From contig NZ_RCWH01000009.1 in NCBI RefSeq assembly GCF_003668635.1, positions 1-64,000 of the forward strand: a stretch of DNA of 64,000 nucleotides, read 5' to 3'. Below the pieces are notes generated by a model. The model was given only the letters and a program-made list of their open reading frames with translations, did not search any database and was not told the origin of the DNA. This document shows, in pieces, positions 43,647 through 52,489 of this stretch (the first letter of the stretch is position 1; every line of letters starts with the position of its first letter). The position numbers were made by a program, and so were the translations under genes. Origin of the DNA: Planomicrobium sp. Y74. GTDB lineage: Bacteria > Bacillota > Bacilli > Bacillales_A > Planococcaceae.

Positions 43647-44555
43647 TTGAAAAATATACTTCATAAAGAAGACGGCAACGCATTCGTTCTAATTGCATTA
43701 AGCTTTGCGTTGATGCTGGCGATTTTCGGTCTTGTAATCGACGGTGGCCATTTGTACATGACAAAAAGCCATTTACAAAAAACCGCGAATGCAGCGGCCT
43801 TGTCCGGAGCCCAGGAGATTCCCAATACGCAAGAAGCGGTGGACAGAGTCGTCGGGGAAATTTTGGATAGCCATGGCGAAAAGGAAAGCCTTTTCCTTTC
43901 CTCAATCGAAAATGGCCAACAGTTACAGATAGAGCTGGAAAAAAAAGTTCCTCTCTTTTTCGCTTCATTATTCGGGTTCGAACATATAACAGTTCAAGCG
44001 TATGCTAAGGCGGCCCTAACACCTCTTGGAGAAGCTTCAGGAGCTGTGCCTCTCGGAGTAGACGAATCGGTAGAATTGAAATACGGAGAGCAGTATTCGC
44101 TTAAAGTTGATGCAGGCGATTCAACCGGCGGAAATTTCGGAGTTTTGGCACTTGATGGACCAGGGGCGAAGTCATACGGTGATAGTCTTACCTATGGATT
44201 TGATGAAAAATTAAAAGTGGGGGACATCATCAATACACAAACAGGAAACATTGCCGGAGCGACAAGAACCGGGATAAATTATCGGATTGACAATTGTCCA
44301 TATCCATCTGGAGATTTTCAGCAGAGAGATTGCCCGCGAGTCATGCTGGTTCTTGTGTATAAGCCCTATACCCAAACCACGAATCAGCTGACAAGTGTTC
44401 AAATTACTGGATTTGCTTATTTCTATGTCACAGACAGGATGAGCAGTACCGATGATTCCATTAAAGGAATTTTTATTAAACGGGCAGGTGCCGGCTTGAC
44501 AGGATCAGCCATGCCGCCTGACCGCGGAGCTTATGCAATTAAATTGATACGGTAG
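43647..44555 (+). CDS. tadG: TadG-like pilus assembly protein
   Basis: 302 residues from a TTG with GAGGGA seven bases upstream. EDGNAFVLIALSFALMLAIF and VIDGGHLYMTKSHLQKTANA form the TadG N-terminal block: one membrane helix, then the DGG...A.ALSGA region. The C-terminal 200 residues are extracellular and specific to this locus. Probably anchors or stabilises the pilus at the cell surface. Confidence 0.85.
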   Translation: MKNILHKEDGNAFVLIALSFALMLAIFGLVIDGGHLYMTKSHLQKTANAAALSGAQEIPNTQEAVDRVVGEILDSHGEKESLFLSSIENGQQLQIELEKKVPLFFASLFGFEHITVQAYAKAALTPLGEASGAVPLGVDESVELKYGEQYSLKVDAGDSTGGNFGVLALDGPGAKSYGDSLTYGFDEKLKVGDIINTQTGNIAGATRTGINYRIDNCPYPSGDFQQRDCPRVMLVLVYKPYTQTTNQLTSVQITGFAYFYVTDRMSSTDDSIKGIFIKRAGAGLTGSAMPPDRGAYAIKLIR

Positions 44556-44566
44556 GTGATAAACAG

Positions 44567-45484
44567 ATGAAACCAAAAAGAATACTTATATTGGCTCTTC
44601 TTTCCGGCTTGATTACTACAGTTGTATTTTATCTGTTCATTGGACAGGTTCAGCCGGGAACAGCCGAACAACAGCCGGTTATGCAAAGCATAGTGACAGC
44701 AGCGATTGATATGCAGGAAAACCAACAATTAACAGAAGATAATCTGGCAGTTGTTGAGATGCCGGAAGCCCAAGTGCATGGACAGGCTGTGAAGGATAAA
44801 TCAGAGCTGGTTGGTAAATTCACTTCTGCGCCCATCAAAGCTGGAGAAGTTGTGATGTCACACCGGATTCAGCAGGAAGAAGAAGCAAAAGTCATCTCTA
44901 AAAAGGTGGCAGAAGGATTCAGAGCGGTTTCGATCAGTGTCGATTTTGTGAAGTCGGTTTCAAATCTGATAGAACCGGAAGATTACGTCGATATCACACT
45001 TACTAAAACTTCAGATAATACAGGAACTGCCCCAGAACCGACAGAACTAATTTTGGAAAAGGTGAAGGTTTTGGCAGTAGGCCAACGTTTGACCGAGTCT
45101 AAGGAAGAAGAGCCGTCAATTGAATACTTTTCGGTGACCTTGGAATTAGAACCGGAGGATGCAGTGAATCTTATTGATGCCAGTAACCAGGGAAGTCTGC
45201 AATTGCTGCTTCACAGTAAATTACTATCAGAAGCTACTTCCGAACAGCAGGAAATGAATGACGTAGGATCTTCAGGTATTTTTGTTCTGCCTGAACGCTC
45301 ACTAATCCGTTTGAACCCGTCATTATCGGCCTCAGTCGTTACTGTAGTGGAAAAAGGAACATCGCTGAAACACTTAAACGAAGAGAAAGTAGATGAAGAT
45401 GGCCGACTTTGGTTTCAAGTAGAAACAGAAGAAAAACAACAGGGCTGGATCAGTAGTCGCATCATCAAATTTGAAAACGAATGA
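44567..45484 (+). CDS. cpaB: CpaB/RcpC-like protein with C-terminal SH3-like domain
   Basis: 305 residues. One N-terminal membrane helix (RILILALLSGLITTVVFYLF), then a SAF domain (AAIDMQENQQLTEDNLAVVE) and the RcpC/CpaB middle (AVSISVDFVKSVSNLIEPED, then YVDITLT). In relatives these two parts make up the whole protein. Here about 70 more residues (SLIRLNPSLSASVVTVVEKG ... QQGWISSRIIKF) resemble a bacterial SH3 domain, which may bind peptidoglycan and hold the assembly in the thick wall. Confidence 0.82.
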   Translation: MKPKRILILALLSGLITTVVFYLFIGQVQPGTAEQQPVMQSIVTAAIDMQENQQLTEDNLAVVEMPEAQVHGQAVKDKSELVGKFTSAPIKAGEVVMSHRIQQEEEAKVISKKVAEGFRAVSISVDFVKSVSNLIEPEDYVDITLTKTSDNTGTAPEPTELILEKVKVLAVGQRLTESKEEEPSIEYFSVTLELEPEDAVNLIDASNQGSLQLLLHSKLLSEATSEQQEMNDVGSSGIFVLPERSLIRLNPSLSASVVTVVEKGTSLKHLNEEKVDEDGRLWFQVETEEKQQGWISSRIIKFENE

Positions 45485-45500
45485 AGGGCAGGCGGCAGGG

Positions 45501-46334
45501 ATGACCGGTTCTAGAGAGTTTAACCAGGGCGGTGACAGCAAAAAAACAGGGGAGCTGGTCCTCATCTGCAGTGCAGTCGGCGGAGTCGGAAAAACAGCGA
45601 TAACGGCCAATCTTGCAATACTTTTGACAAAACAAACCTTAAGAACGGTGATTGTTGATGGAAATCTACAGTTCGGAGATATTGCGCTGGCGTTGGACAT
45701 CGACCCGGTTATTACGATAAAAGAAGTGGTTGAACAAAATGGATCCCAAAACATCACTGAGTATTGTTTGCTTCATAAATCAGGAATCCGGTTGCTTGCC
45801 GGGCCTACACGACCTGAATACGCAGAACTGATAACGGCAGATGCTCTCGCTTCAGCAACAGAGGCAGTAAGAAAACTAGCGGATGTAGTGCTTGTTGAAG
45901 TTTCACCAGGGTTCACTGAGCAAAACATGCTCCTGATGGATAAGGCTGACAGTATCATTCTTGTGACTACGCCCGGCATGCCAGCGCTTAAAAACACAAA
46001 ATTGATGATTGAAACCCTGGCATCTCTAGGGATGCAAAACAAAATTAGTCTTATTGTAAACAAATCTGATGCTCCTTCTATTATGACATCTCCTGATATT
46101 TCCGAGCTGTTTCAAATTGAACGAACTTCTTTTTTACCTTACTTTCCAAAGGAAATCGCTCATTCTATGGATATAGGTGTCCCCTTGACTGTCGGAAACC
46201 CGAAACATCGCTTCTCAAAACAGTTGCAGAAATTAGCAGATCAACATTTTTCATCCCGATTGCCGGCTGACATTCCAGAAAAGAGAAGAATAAGAGACAG
46301 ATTTAAAAGTGTCAAACACAGCAGCAAGATATAA
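45501..46334 (+). CDS. cpaE: CpaE/TadZ-like ATPase with altered Walker A
   Basis: 277 residues from the ATG at 45501; a TTG at 45471 inside the cpaB end has no ribosome site. The P-loop reads CSAVGGVGKTAI, so the deviant Walker A keeps GGVGKT but the signature first Lys is replaced by Val. VIVDGNLQFGDIALALDI is the following Asp-rich segment. TadZ/CpaE proteins mark the pole or assembly site. Loss of the signature Lys suggests weakened dimer-dependent hydrolysis, which is an inference. Confidence 0.82.
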   Translation: MTGSREFNQGGDSKKTGELVLICSAVGGVGKTAITANLAILLTKQTLRTVIVDGNLQFGDIALALDIDPVITIKEVVEQNGSQNITEYCLLHKSGIRLLAGPTRPEYAELITADALASATEAVRKLADVVLVEVSPGFTEQNMLLMDKADSIILVTTPGMPALKNTKLMIETLASLGMQNKISLIVNKSDAPSIMTSPDISELFQIERTSFLPYFPKEIAHSMDIGVPLTVGNPKHRFSKQLQKLADQHFSSRLPADIPEKRRIRDRFKSVKHSSKI

Positions 46335-46346
46335 GGAGAGGAAACC

Positions 46347-47777
46347 ATGAGTTTACTAGCAAGATTGCAATCCAGAAGTGCAGAAGAAGTAAAGCCGGTA
46401 AATCAAGTTATAGGTGAGCAAAGCAGTTTGCACGACGAAGCTATAAAACCTGGAAAAACTAAGGAATCAGTTGTAGAAAGATTTCCGGACACCAAAGTTG
46501 CTGTAAAAAGAAAAATTGATAACCCTTCAGAAGAGTACTTGGAATTAAAAAGCCTTACACTCAAATTTATTTTAAAAGAGCGCAAGAATGATAATCTGGA
46601 AGAAATTGTTGCAGACATGGATACGATTATTGCTGATATTTTAAAAGAGAACGAGAATATTAATGCCGTTGGTAATTTGGACAAACTGAAAGCAGAGCTG
46701 ACAAACGATTTAACCGGATACGGCCCCATTAATCCGCTTCTTCTGGATGAAGAGATTTCTGAGATTATGGTTAACGGTCCAAAGCAGGTTTATGCAGAGC
46801 GGGCAGGAAAAATTGTACTGACGGATGTAACATTTCGGGACAATGAGCATGTGATGGCTGTTTTGGAAAAAATCGTAGCACCGCTTGGGAGAAGGATCGA
46901 TGAAAGCAGCCCAATGGTGGATGCCCGTTTGAAAGACGGATCGCGTGTGAATGCAATTATTCCTCCACTGGCGCTCGGAGGACCGACTATTACTATTCGG
47001 AAGTTCTCAAAAGATCCCTTTACTGTCAAAGATCTTATCCGCTTTGGAACTCTGACAGAAGAAATGGCTGAATTCATCAAAGCCTGTGTTGAAGCCAAGC
47101 TGAATATTTTTGTCAGTGGAGGTACAGGATCCGGGAAAACAACGACATTAAATGTTCTTTCTTCATTTATTTCCAATACAGACCGTATCGTTACTATCGA
47201 AGACGCAGCGGAACTGCAGCTTGGCCAGGAGCACGTGGTATCTCTGGAGACGCGGCCGCCCAATATTGAAGGAAAAGGTTCAATCAGCATTCGCGACTTA
47301 GTAAGAAACTCTTTACGAATGCGTCCGGATCGAATCGTAATAGGAGAAGTGCGAAGCGGAGAAGCACTCGATATGTTACAGGCCATGAACACCGGTCATG
47401 ACGGTTCATTGGCAACGGGTCATTCCAACAGTCCCCGCGATATGGTGTCCCGTTTGGAAACTATGGTGCTGATGGCCGGAATGGATTTGCCGATCCGAGC
47501 AATCCGTGAACAGATTGCAGGAGCTTTGCATGTGATTATCCAACAATCGAGATTAAAAGATGGAACACGGCGCATTACGAACATCACCGAAGTGCAGGGG
47601 CTTGAAGGGGATGTAATTGTTTTGCAGGACATTTTTGTATTTAAACAGTTCGGCGTAGATCCGGACGGAAAAATTAACGGTAAACTTGTGCCGACCGGAA
47701 TCCGTCCACATTTTTACGAGCAGATGGAGTATGAAGGAATTCATCTTCCGGCATCTATTTTTATAGAGAAGGAGTGA
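46347..47777 (+). CDS. cpaF: CpaF/TadA secretion ATPase
   Basis: 476 residues. Walker A GGTGSGKTTTLN (about 256-267), Asp-box ITIRKF before it, Walker B MRPDRIVIGEVRSGEALDML (about 325-344) and His box GHDGSLATGHSN. This is the hexameric motor that powers Flp pilus assembly at the inner face of the membrane. It is followed by tadB with a four-base overlap of the listed frames. ATG follows AAGGAGAGG. Confidence 0.95.
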   Translation: MSLLARLQSRSAEEVKPVNQVIGEQSSLHDEAIKPGKTKESVVERFPDTKVAVKRKIDNPSEEYLELKSLTLKFILKERKNDNLEEIVADMDTIIADILKENENINAVGNLDKLKAELTNDLTGYGPINPLLLDEEISEIMVNGPKQVYAERAGKIVLTDVTFRDNEHVMAVLEKIVAPLGRRIDESSPMVDARLKDGSRVNAIIPPLALGGPTITIRKFSKDPFTVKDLIRFGTLTEEMAEFIKACVEAKLNIFVSGGTGSGKTTTLNVLSSFISNTDRIVTIEDAAELQLGQEHVVSLETRPPNIEGKGSISIRDLVRNSLRMRPDRIVIGEVRSGEALDMLQAMNTGHDGSLATGHSNSPRDMVSRLETMVLMAGMDLPIRAIREQIAGALHVIIQQSRLKDGTRRITNITEVQGLEGDVIVLQDIFVFKQFGVDPDGKINGKLVPTGIRPHFYEQMEYEGIHLPASIFIEKE

Positions 47778-47782
47778 GTATA

Positions 47783-48715
47783 GTGGCGTATTCCATTTTA
47801 GTCGGGGTATTTGTAAGTGTATTTTTGATCTTGCTGTCTTTAAGTTCTTTTGCAGATACCAAAAAGAAAGCTAATACAGACAGAAAAGAAGCATTTACTG
47901 TGAAAATTTTTTTGAAAAGTGGAAATGACATCCTCAAGTCCTTATTGGTAAAGAAAAAAAAGCCGAGTAAAAAAAGAGATAGCTTGGAACAAAAGCTGAA
48001 TGCAGCAGGTGTACCGATGAAAGTGGAGGAGTATATTGTATTTCAAGTAATCGCCATGCTAATTGGGGGAGGCTTGCTATACCTTATATTCCAACAGTTT
48101 CTATTTCTCCCGATTGGGGCTGTAATTGGCTATTTAATGCCCAATATCATTCTTAAAAGCAAACAGCAAAAGAGAATCAAACGATTCAATGAAGGACTTC
48201 CGGGAATGATTACGTCAGTCAATGGTTCTTTAAGAGCAGGGTTCAGTCTGTTGCAAGCTCTTCAAATGGTGGCAGAAGAATCTTATTCACCAATAAAGGA
48301 AGAAGTGCAGTTGGTACTAAAGACCATGCAATATGGAACCAGCTTGGAAGATGCGCTGATAGATTGGAAGAACAGAGTGCCAAGCAGAGACTTGGACTTG
48401 TTAGTTGAAGCGATTCTGATTCAACGGCAAGTGGGGGGCAACCTTACTTATTTATTGGATAAAATATTAGAAACAACAAGGGAACGCACAAGAATTGAGA
48501 ACCAGATTAAAACATTAACAGCACAGGGAAAGTTATCAGGGGTGGTAATCAGCCTGTTGCCCGTGGGTGTTGGTGGGCTTATTTATATAATAAATCCTGA
48601 GTATATTGGAATTCTTTTCACTCATCCAATCGGTCAAGGACTGCTTTTAGGAGCTTTGGTATCCGCCACGATTGGCTTTATCTTTATCCGTAAAATAACC
48701 ACAATCGAGGTGTAG
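47783..48715 (+). CDS. tadB: TadB-like membrane platform protein
   Basis: About 310 residues. A GTG at 47783 has AAGGAG eight bases upstream; a GTG at 47774 is too close. Type II secretion system F-domain pattern: cytoplasmic helical bundle (about 160-240, SVNGSLRAGFSLLQALQMVA) flanked by membrane segments (about 5-22, 105-125, 250-305). It forms the inner-membrane platform with TadC. Confidence 0.9.
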   Translation: MAYSILVGVFVSVFLILLSLSSFADTKKKANTDRKEAFTVKIFLKSGNDILKSLLVKKKKPSKKRDSLEQKLNAAGVPMKVEEYIVFQVIAMLIGGGLLYLIFQQFLFLPIGAVIGYLMPNIILKSKQQKRIKRFNEGLPGMITSVNGSLRAGFSLLQALQMVAEESYSPIKEEVQLVLKTMQYGTSLEDALIDWKNRVPSRDLDLLVEAILIQRQVGGNLTYLLDKILETTRERTRIENQIKTLTAQGKLSGVVISLLPVGVGGLIYIINPEYIGILFTHPIGQGLLLGALVSATIGFIFIRKITTIEV

Positions 48716-48718
48716 CAG

Positions 48719-49636
48719 ATGTATTTATTGATTTTCTGTTTTTTTTCTTTTATAACATTAAGCTGCTATGGGTTATTGGCTATTCCAACTGCAAAAAAAG
48801 CTGCAGCTCAAAAGAGGATACAACTGTATTTAACTGACAGGTCCCTTTCTTCGGATATTGTAGTCGATCCGGGGGCAGAATCCTTCATGGAACGTATGAT
48901 CAAGCCGGCTTGGAAAAATGCAAAATTAAAATATCAAAAGAAGTTAAATAAAGAGAAAGCTACAAAGCTTGAAACGAAACTTCTGCAGGCAGGCCAGCCA
49001 ATGGGAATCAGTCCCATTGAATTCAAATTGATCCAATGGTTCCTATTGGTTTTTCTTACGTTACTAGTAATTGTATTTGCATTTTTTGTTCAACTAGGTT
49101 TAATGAAAGTCTTACTTCTTATAGTGTTAACTGTAAGCGCGGGTTTAATCCTTCCTAAAATCTATTTAAATAGCAAAGCCCGTAAAAGAATGGCTTTAGC
49201 GTTAAAAGAGCTTCCAGACACGCTTGATCTTTTAACCATAAGTCTTGAAGCAGGCCTTGGTTTTGACGCAGCTTTAAGCAAAGTTGTCTCCAAAAAGAAA
49301 GGAATATTATCGGAAGAATTCAAATTTTGCCTGGAGGAAATCAGACTTGGCAGCACGAGGAAAGAAGCGTTGAATAATATTAATCTTCGTCTGCCGTTGG
49401 AAGAGCTGAGAGGTTTAATTTATAGTATTGTACAAGCAGAAAAACTGGGTATAGGAATGGTGAAGGTTCTGAAGGTACAGACCGAAGACATTCGTGAACG
49501 CAGGAAGCAAAAAGCAGAAGAAAAGGCTATGAAAGCCCCTATTAAGATGCTATTTCCACTTATTCTCTTTATATTCCCTACCCTATTTGTTGTATTATTG
49601 AGTCCGGCAATTCTTCAATTTATGGAGGCTATTTAA
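48719..49636 (+). CDS. tadC: TadC-like membrane platform protein
   Basis: 305 residues with the same F-domain layout as TadB: KELPDTLDLLTISLEAGLGF near residues 165-184, membrane segments at 1-20, 100-140 and 275-300. Starts three bases after the tadB stop. It closes the Tad operon. No clear terminator follows; instead a 28-bp IS-end-like repeat lies 33 bases downstream. Confidence 0.9.
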   Translation: MYLLIFCFFSFITLSCYGLLAIPTAKKAAAQKRIQLYLTDRSLSSDIVVDPGAESFMERMIKPAWKNAKLKYQKKLNKEKATKLETKLLQAGQPMGISPIEFKLIQWFLLVFLTLLVIVFAFFVQLGLMKVLLLIVLTVSAGLILPKIYLNSKARKRMALALKELPDTLDLLTISLEAGLGFDAALSKVVSKKKGILSEEFKFCLEEIRLGSTRKEALNNINLRLPLEELRGLIYSIVQAEKLGIGMVKVLKVQTEDIRERRKQKAEEKAMKAPIKMLFPLILFIFPTLFVVLLSPAILQFMEAI

Positions 49637-49669
49637 GTATTCAAAGTTATGAAGCCTATACAATATAGA

Positions 49670-49697
49670 GAGAGCGTAAAACATGTTGTGTAAATGA
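49670..49697. repeat. IS-end-like 28-bp repeat, copy 1
   Basis: GAGAGCGTAAAACATG followed by TTGTGTAAATGA. It matches 55221-55248 at 26 of 28 positions in the same orientation. The TTGTGTAAA end resembles terminal inverted repeats of IS256-type elements; no transposase lies between. Confidence 0.5.
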
Positions 49698-49815
49698 AAA
49701 ATATTACAATAAACTTTATTAATGTTAAATATAAAAAAAATTCACATATATACATTTGAGTCGGGTAAGCAGAAGGGTGTAAGACATTCTGCAAGTTAAA
49801 GGAGGAAGTTTTTCA

Positions 49816-50352
49816 ATGAAAAAGTCACTTTTTAAATTTACAGCACCTGCCCTGGCAGTCGGTCTTGCATTATCCGCACACGGTGGAGTCTCCGCAGCGG
49901 ACCATAAAGCAGAAAAAGCGGAAGCAAAAGAAAATAAAGCTCAGGTGAGCCAGAGCTTTAAAAAAGGATCGGACGTTTCTCATCGCCTTGTGCCGGTTGA
50001 AAAGAAAGTATTCTCAGCTAACGATAATCTGGTCGAACTTGAAACGGAATTGGTCGGAAAAGAAAGCCTGACGGCCGAAGAATTGGTTTATTTTCAGGGA
50101 CAGGTGGATTCTGTCGTTGGGAAACTGGGGGCGGCGACAAATCAATTAGCTGCAGTGACGAAAAAATTCGATGAAAATTCAACAGAAGTGATCAAAGTGG
50201 AAGTGGCCATCGGTTCGTCAATCGACGCGGCTCAATTGACCCAGCAGTATTTGAACTCTCTGGAAATAGTGGAAGAGGTTCCGGAACTTGAAGAACCGGA
50301 AGTGCCGACCGAACCGGAACCAACAGAACCCGACGAACCGGTTATCCCTTAA
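49816..50352 (+). CDS. Secreted protein with Pro/Glu-rich tail
   Basis: 178 residues. Signal peptide (1-27, ending GGVSAAD), a Lys/Glu-rich helical region (30-150) and a tail of PEVPTEPEPTEPDEPVIP type without an LPxTG motif or membrane anchor. ATG follows AAAGGAGGAAG. Placed right behind the Tad operon with its own terminator; it may be an extracellular partner of the pili, but nothing proves this. Confidence 0.75.
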   Translation: MKKSLFKFTAPALAVGLALSAHGGVSAADHKAEKAEAKENKAQVSQSFKKGSDVSHRLVPVEKKVFSANDNLVELETELVGKESLTAEELVYFQGQVDSVVGKLGAATNQLAAVTKKFDENSTEVIKVEVAIGSSIDAAQLTQQYLNSLEIVEEVPELEEPEVPTEPEPTEPDEPVIP

Positions 50353-50388
50353 TATAAAAGAGAATGGTTTATAGATGAATTATGACTT

Positions 50389-50419
50389 GCCTTGTTCCTT
50401 ACTGGAACAGGGCTTTTTT
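50389..50419 (+). terminator. Terminator
   Basis: GCCTTGTTCC and GGAACAGGGC pair around TTACT, followed by TTTTTTC, just past the secreted-protein gene. Confidence 0.85.
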
Positions 50420-50549
50420 CAGAAATCGGTCTGAGGCTTTTCAAGCCGACAAGTGCCGTGGGATCAACAATTACACTGGATGCCCAATAAACAACCGAAT
50501 CCGTATGGATTGGAAGACGAAGCTGTCTTCTTTGTTAGGGAGAACGCAC

Positions 50550-50615
50550 TTGAAGAAACAATTTATTATGATTGGACTCGGAAGGTTCGGGAGCATCATC
50601 GGTAAAGAATTATAG
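50550..50615 (+). pseudogene. KtrA (K+ channel regulator) 5' fragment
   Basis: 21 codons from a TTG: LKKQFIMIGLGRFGSIIGKE, then Leu and TAG. GLGRFG is the start of the RCK Rossmann nucleotide-binding fold of KtrA/TrkA. The gene is cut after its first strand and loop, so only a scar remains, just ahead of palindromes P3/P4. Confidence 0.6.
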
Positions 50616-50743
50616 GAATTTTGGAACAGAGAAAGCAAGTGTACAATTCATAGTTGAATAAATTTCTAGGACCGGATATTCTTGGCAAAATGACGAAATT
50701 ACAATAAGTGCCGTTATAGTCTTCAAGAACATAATATGAGGCT

Positions 50744-50762
50744 GTTTCTTCTATAATATATT
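50744..50762. repeat. Diverged copy of the 19-bp direct repeat
   Basis: GTTTCTTCTATAATATATT, 17 of 19 matches to the copies at 31047 and 33091. It is followed by TTGTTCGTAAG, a half-match to the P palindrome arm. Confidence 0.45.
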
Positions 50763-50788
50763 GTTCGTAAGAGCATATGAAAATAAGC

Positions 50789-50827
50789 GGACGTTCGTAA
50801 AGTGTCTTGCCACATTTACGAACGTCC
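50789..50827 (+). terminator. P-related palindrome P3, terminator-like
   Basis: GGACGTTCGTAAA, 13-base centre GTGTCTTGCCACA, TTTACGAACGTCC, followed by TTTTT. The arms equal the P-family core but the centre is longer, and the T run makes it a probable terminator. Confidence 0.65.
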
Positions 50828-50853
50828 TTTTTAGCGTTTTTCAATTGTTTTTG

Positions 50854-50887
50854 AAGCGTTCGTAAAGGTGTACTTTTACGAACGGTT
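50854..50887 (+). other. 34-bp loxP-format palindrome P4
   Basis: AAGCGTTCGTAAA, centre GGTGTACT, TTTACGAACGGTT. The arms match at 12 of 13 positions and the centre agrees with P1 and P5 at seven positions. It lies 26 bases after P3 and 152 bases before the alkaline phosphatase gene. Confidence 0.72.
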
Positions 50888-51039
50888 GCATTCCTTGATT
50901 GAAAATACAGAGAACCATACTATTTATGCTTGTAAAGTTTAGTATTTTCTATTTTACAAAGTATTCATTTTTCTGTAACTCCTCCTTAATAATCCACCTC
51001 TACCATTGCCATTGTAAGCTAAAAACAGGAGGGAAAAAG

Positions 51040-52419
51040 ATGTCCATAAAAAACTTCAAGAAGAAATTGTTTCCATTCGCAGTTGTATCCACTATTGCAT
51101 TTACCAGTGTTGCAGGCGCAGTGCCAAATGCCGAAGCGAATGGGAATGAACAACCCAATGGAAAAGTTAAAAATGTAATTTTCCTGATTGGGGATGGGAT
51201 GGGAGTCTCTTATACGACTGCATACCGCTCAATGAAAGACGACCCGGCTACAAAACTTATTGAAGAAACAGCATTTGACCCGCATTTGGTTGGCCAGCAA
51301 ATGACGCATCCTGAAGATCCGAATCAAAATATTACCGATTCCGCTTCTTCAGCCACAGCCATGGCAGCGGGAATCAAAACATATAATAACGCCATTGCTG
51401 TCGATAATGATGAATCAGAAGTGAAGACGGTTCTCGAAGCTGCCAAGGAAAAAGGGAAAGCAACCGGATTGGTAGCGACTTCTGAAATCACGCACGCAAC
51501 TCCCGCTTCTTTTGGAGCACACGACATCACCAGAAAAAATATGAACGCAATCGCTGATGACTATTATGATGAGCTGATCAACGGCGAGCATAAAGTCGAT
51601 GTTTTATTGGGCGGAGGCACGAGTTTATTCGACCGCACAGACCGTGATCTAACGGAAGAGTTCCAAAACGATGGATATGGCTATGTAACGAACAAGCAGG
51701 AATTATTGGAAAATGAAGACACTCAAGTGCTTGGGCTGTTTGCGCCAGCCGGCATGCCGAAAATGATTGACCGCGAAGACAGCGCGCCGTCGCTTGAAGA
51801 AATGACCAGGTCTGCAATCGACCGGCTCGAACAGGACAAAGATGGATTTTTCCTGATGGTGGAAGGCAGTCAGGTCGACTGGGCCGGACACGATAATGAT
51901 ATTGTCGGTGCCATGAGTGAAATGGAAGATTTCGAGAAAGCGTATGCCGCAGCAATTGAATTTGCGAAAAAAGACAAGCACACCCTAGTGATTGCAACAG
52001 CCGACCATTCAACTGGTGGATTCTCGATCGGGGCTGATGGCATTTACAACTGGTTCGGCGAGCCGATAGCAGCTGCGAAACGCACGCCGGATTTCATGGC
52101 AAGTGAAATTGCCGGTGGCGCGGAAGTGGAAGAAATTTTGAGCCGGTACATCGACCTTGAGTTGACCGACGAAGAAATCAACTCTGTCAAAGGTGCAGCA
52201 GCGACTGGAAACTATGGAAGCATCGACAATGCAATCGAAGAAATTTTCAACAAACGTTCCTATACAGGTTGGACAACTGGAGGCCATACGGGGGAAGACG
52301 TACCCGTTTACGCTTACGGCCCATCGAGTGAGAAATTCGCAGGGAACCTGGACAATACAGACCATGCGAAAATCATCTTCGATTTACTTAAAGCGAAAGT
52401 CGAAATAAACGATAAATAA
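51040..52419 (+). CDS. phoA: Alkaline phosphatase (PhoA family)
   Basis: 459 residues from the ATG at 51040, eight bases after AGGAGGG; an upstream start at 50899 has no signal. Signal peptide (1-32, ending PNAEANG). Metal and catalytic motifs: FLIGDGMG (Asp), ITDSASSATAMAAG (nucleophile Ser), EGSQVDWAGHDND (Glu/Asp/His), ATADHSTGG (Asp/His) and TGGHTGEDVP (His). It is secreted and removes phosphate from organic esters with Zn2+ and Mg2+. No Pho-box was recognised upstream. Palindrome P4 precedes it. Confidence 0.93.
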   Translation: MSIKNFKKKLFPFAVVSTIAFTSVAGAVPNAEANGNEQPNGKVKNVIFLIGDGMGVSYTTAYRSMKDDPATKLIEETAFDPHLVGQQMTHPEDPNQNITDSASSATAMAAGIKTYNNAIAVDNDESEVKTVLEAAKEKGKATGLVATSEITHATPASFGAHDITRKNMNAIADDYYDELINGEHKVDVLLGGGTSLFDRTDRDLTEEFQNDGYGYVTNKQELLENEDTQVLGLFAPAGMPKMIDREDSAPSLEEMTRSAIDRLEQDKDGFFLMVEGSQVDWAGHDNDIVGAMSEMEDFEKAYAAAIEFAKKDKHTLVIATADHSTGGFSIGADGIYNWFGEPIAAAKRTPDFMASEIAGGAEVEEILSRYIDLELTDEEINSVKGAAATGNYGSIDNAIEEIFNKRSYTGWTTGGHTGEDVPVYAYGPSSEKFAGNLDNTDHAKIIFDLLKAKVEINDK

Positions 52420-52489
52420 TTTGATGAACGCAAAAAACTTCCTTGTGCAAGTTTGGCGAAGGAATTTTTTGCGGGACAGGAGATTGCTG

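Noticed and set aside
46790-47392. 200-codon open frame opposite cpaF
   Set aside because: Shadow of a highly conserved ATPase gene.
50420-50549. Possible c-di-AMP (ydaO-type) riboswitch before the ktrA fragment
   Set aside because: K+ uptake genes often carry one, but I could not match the conserved core elements in this sequence.
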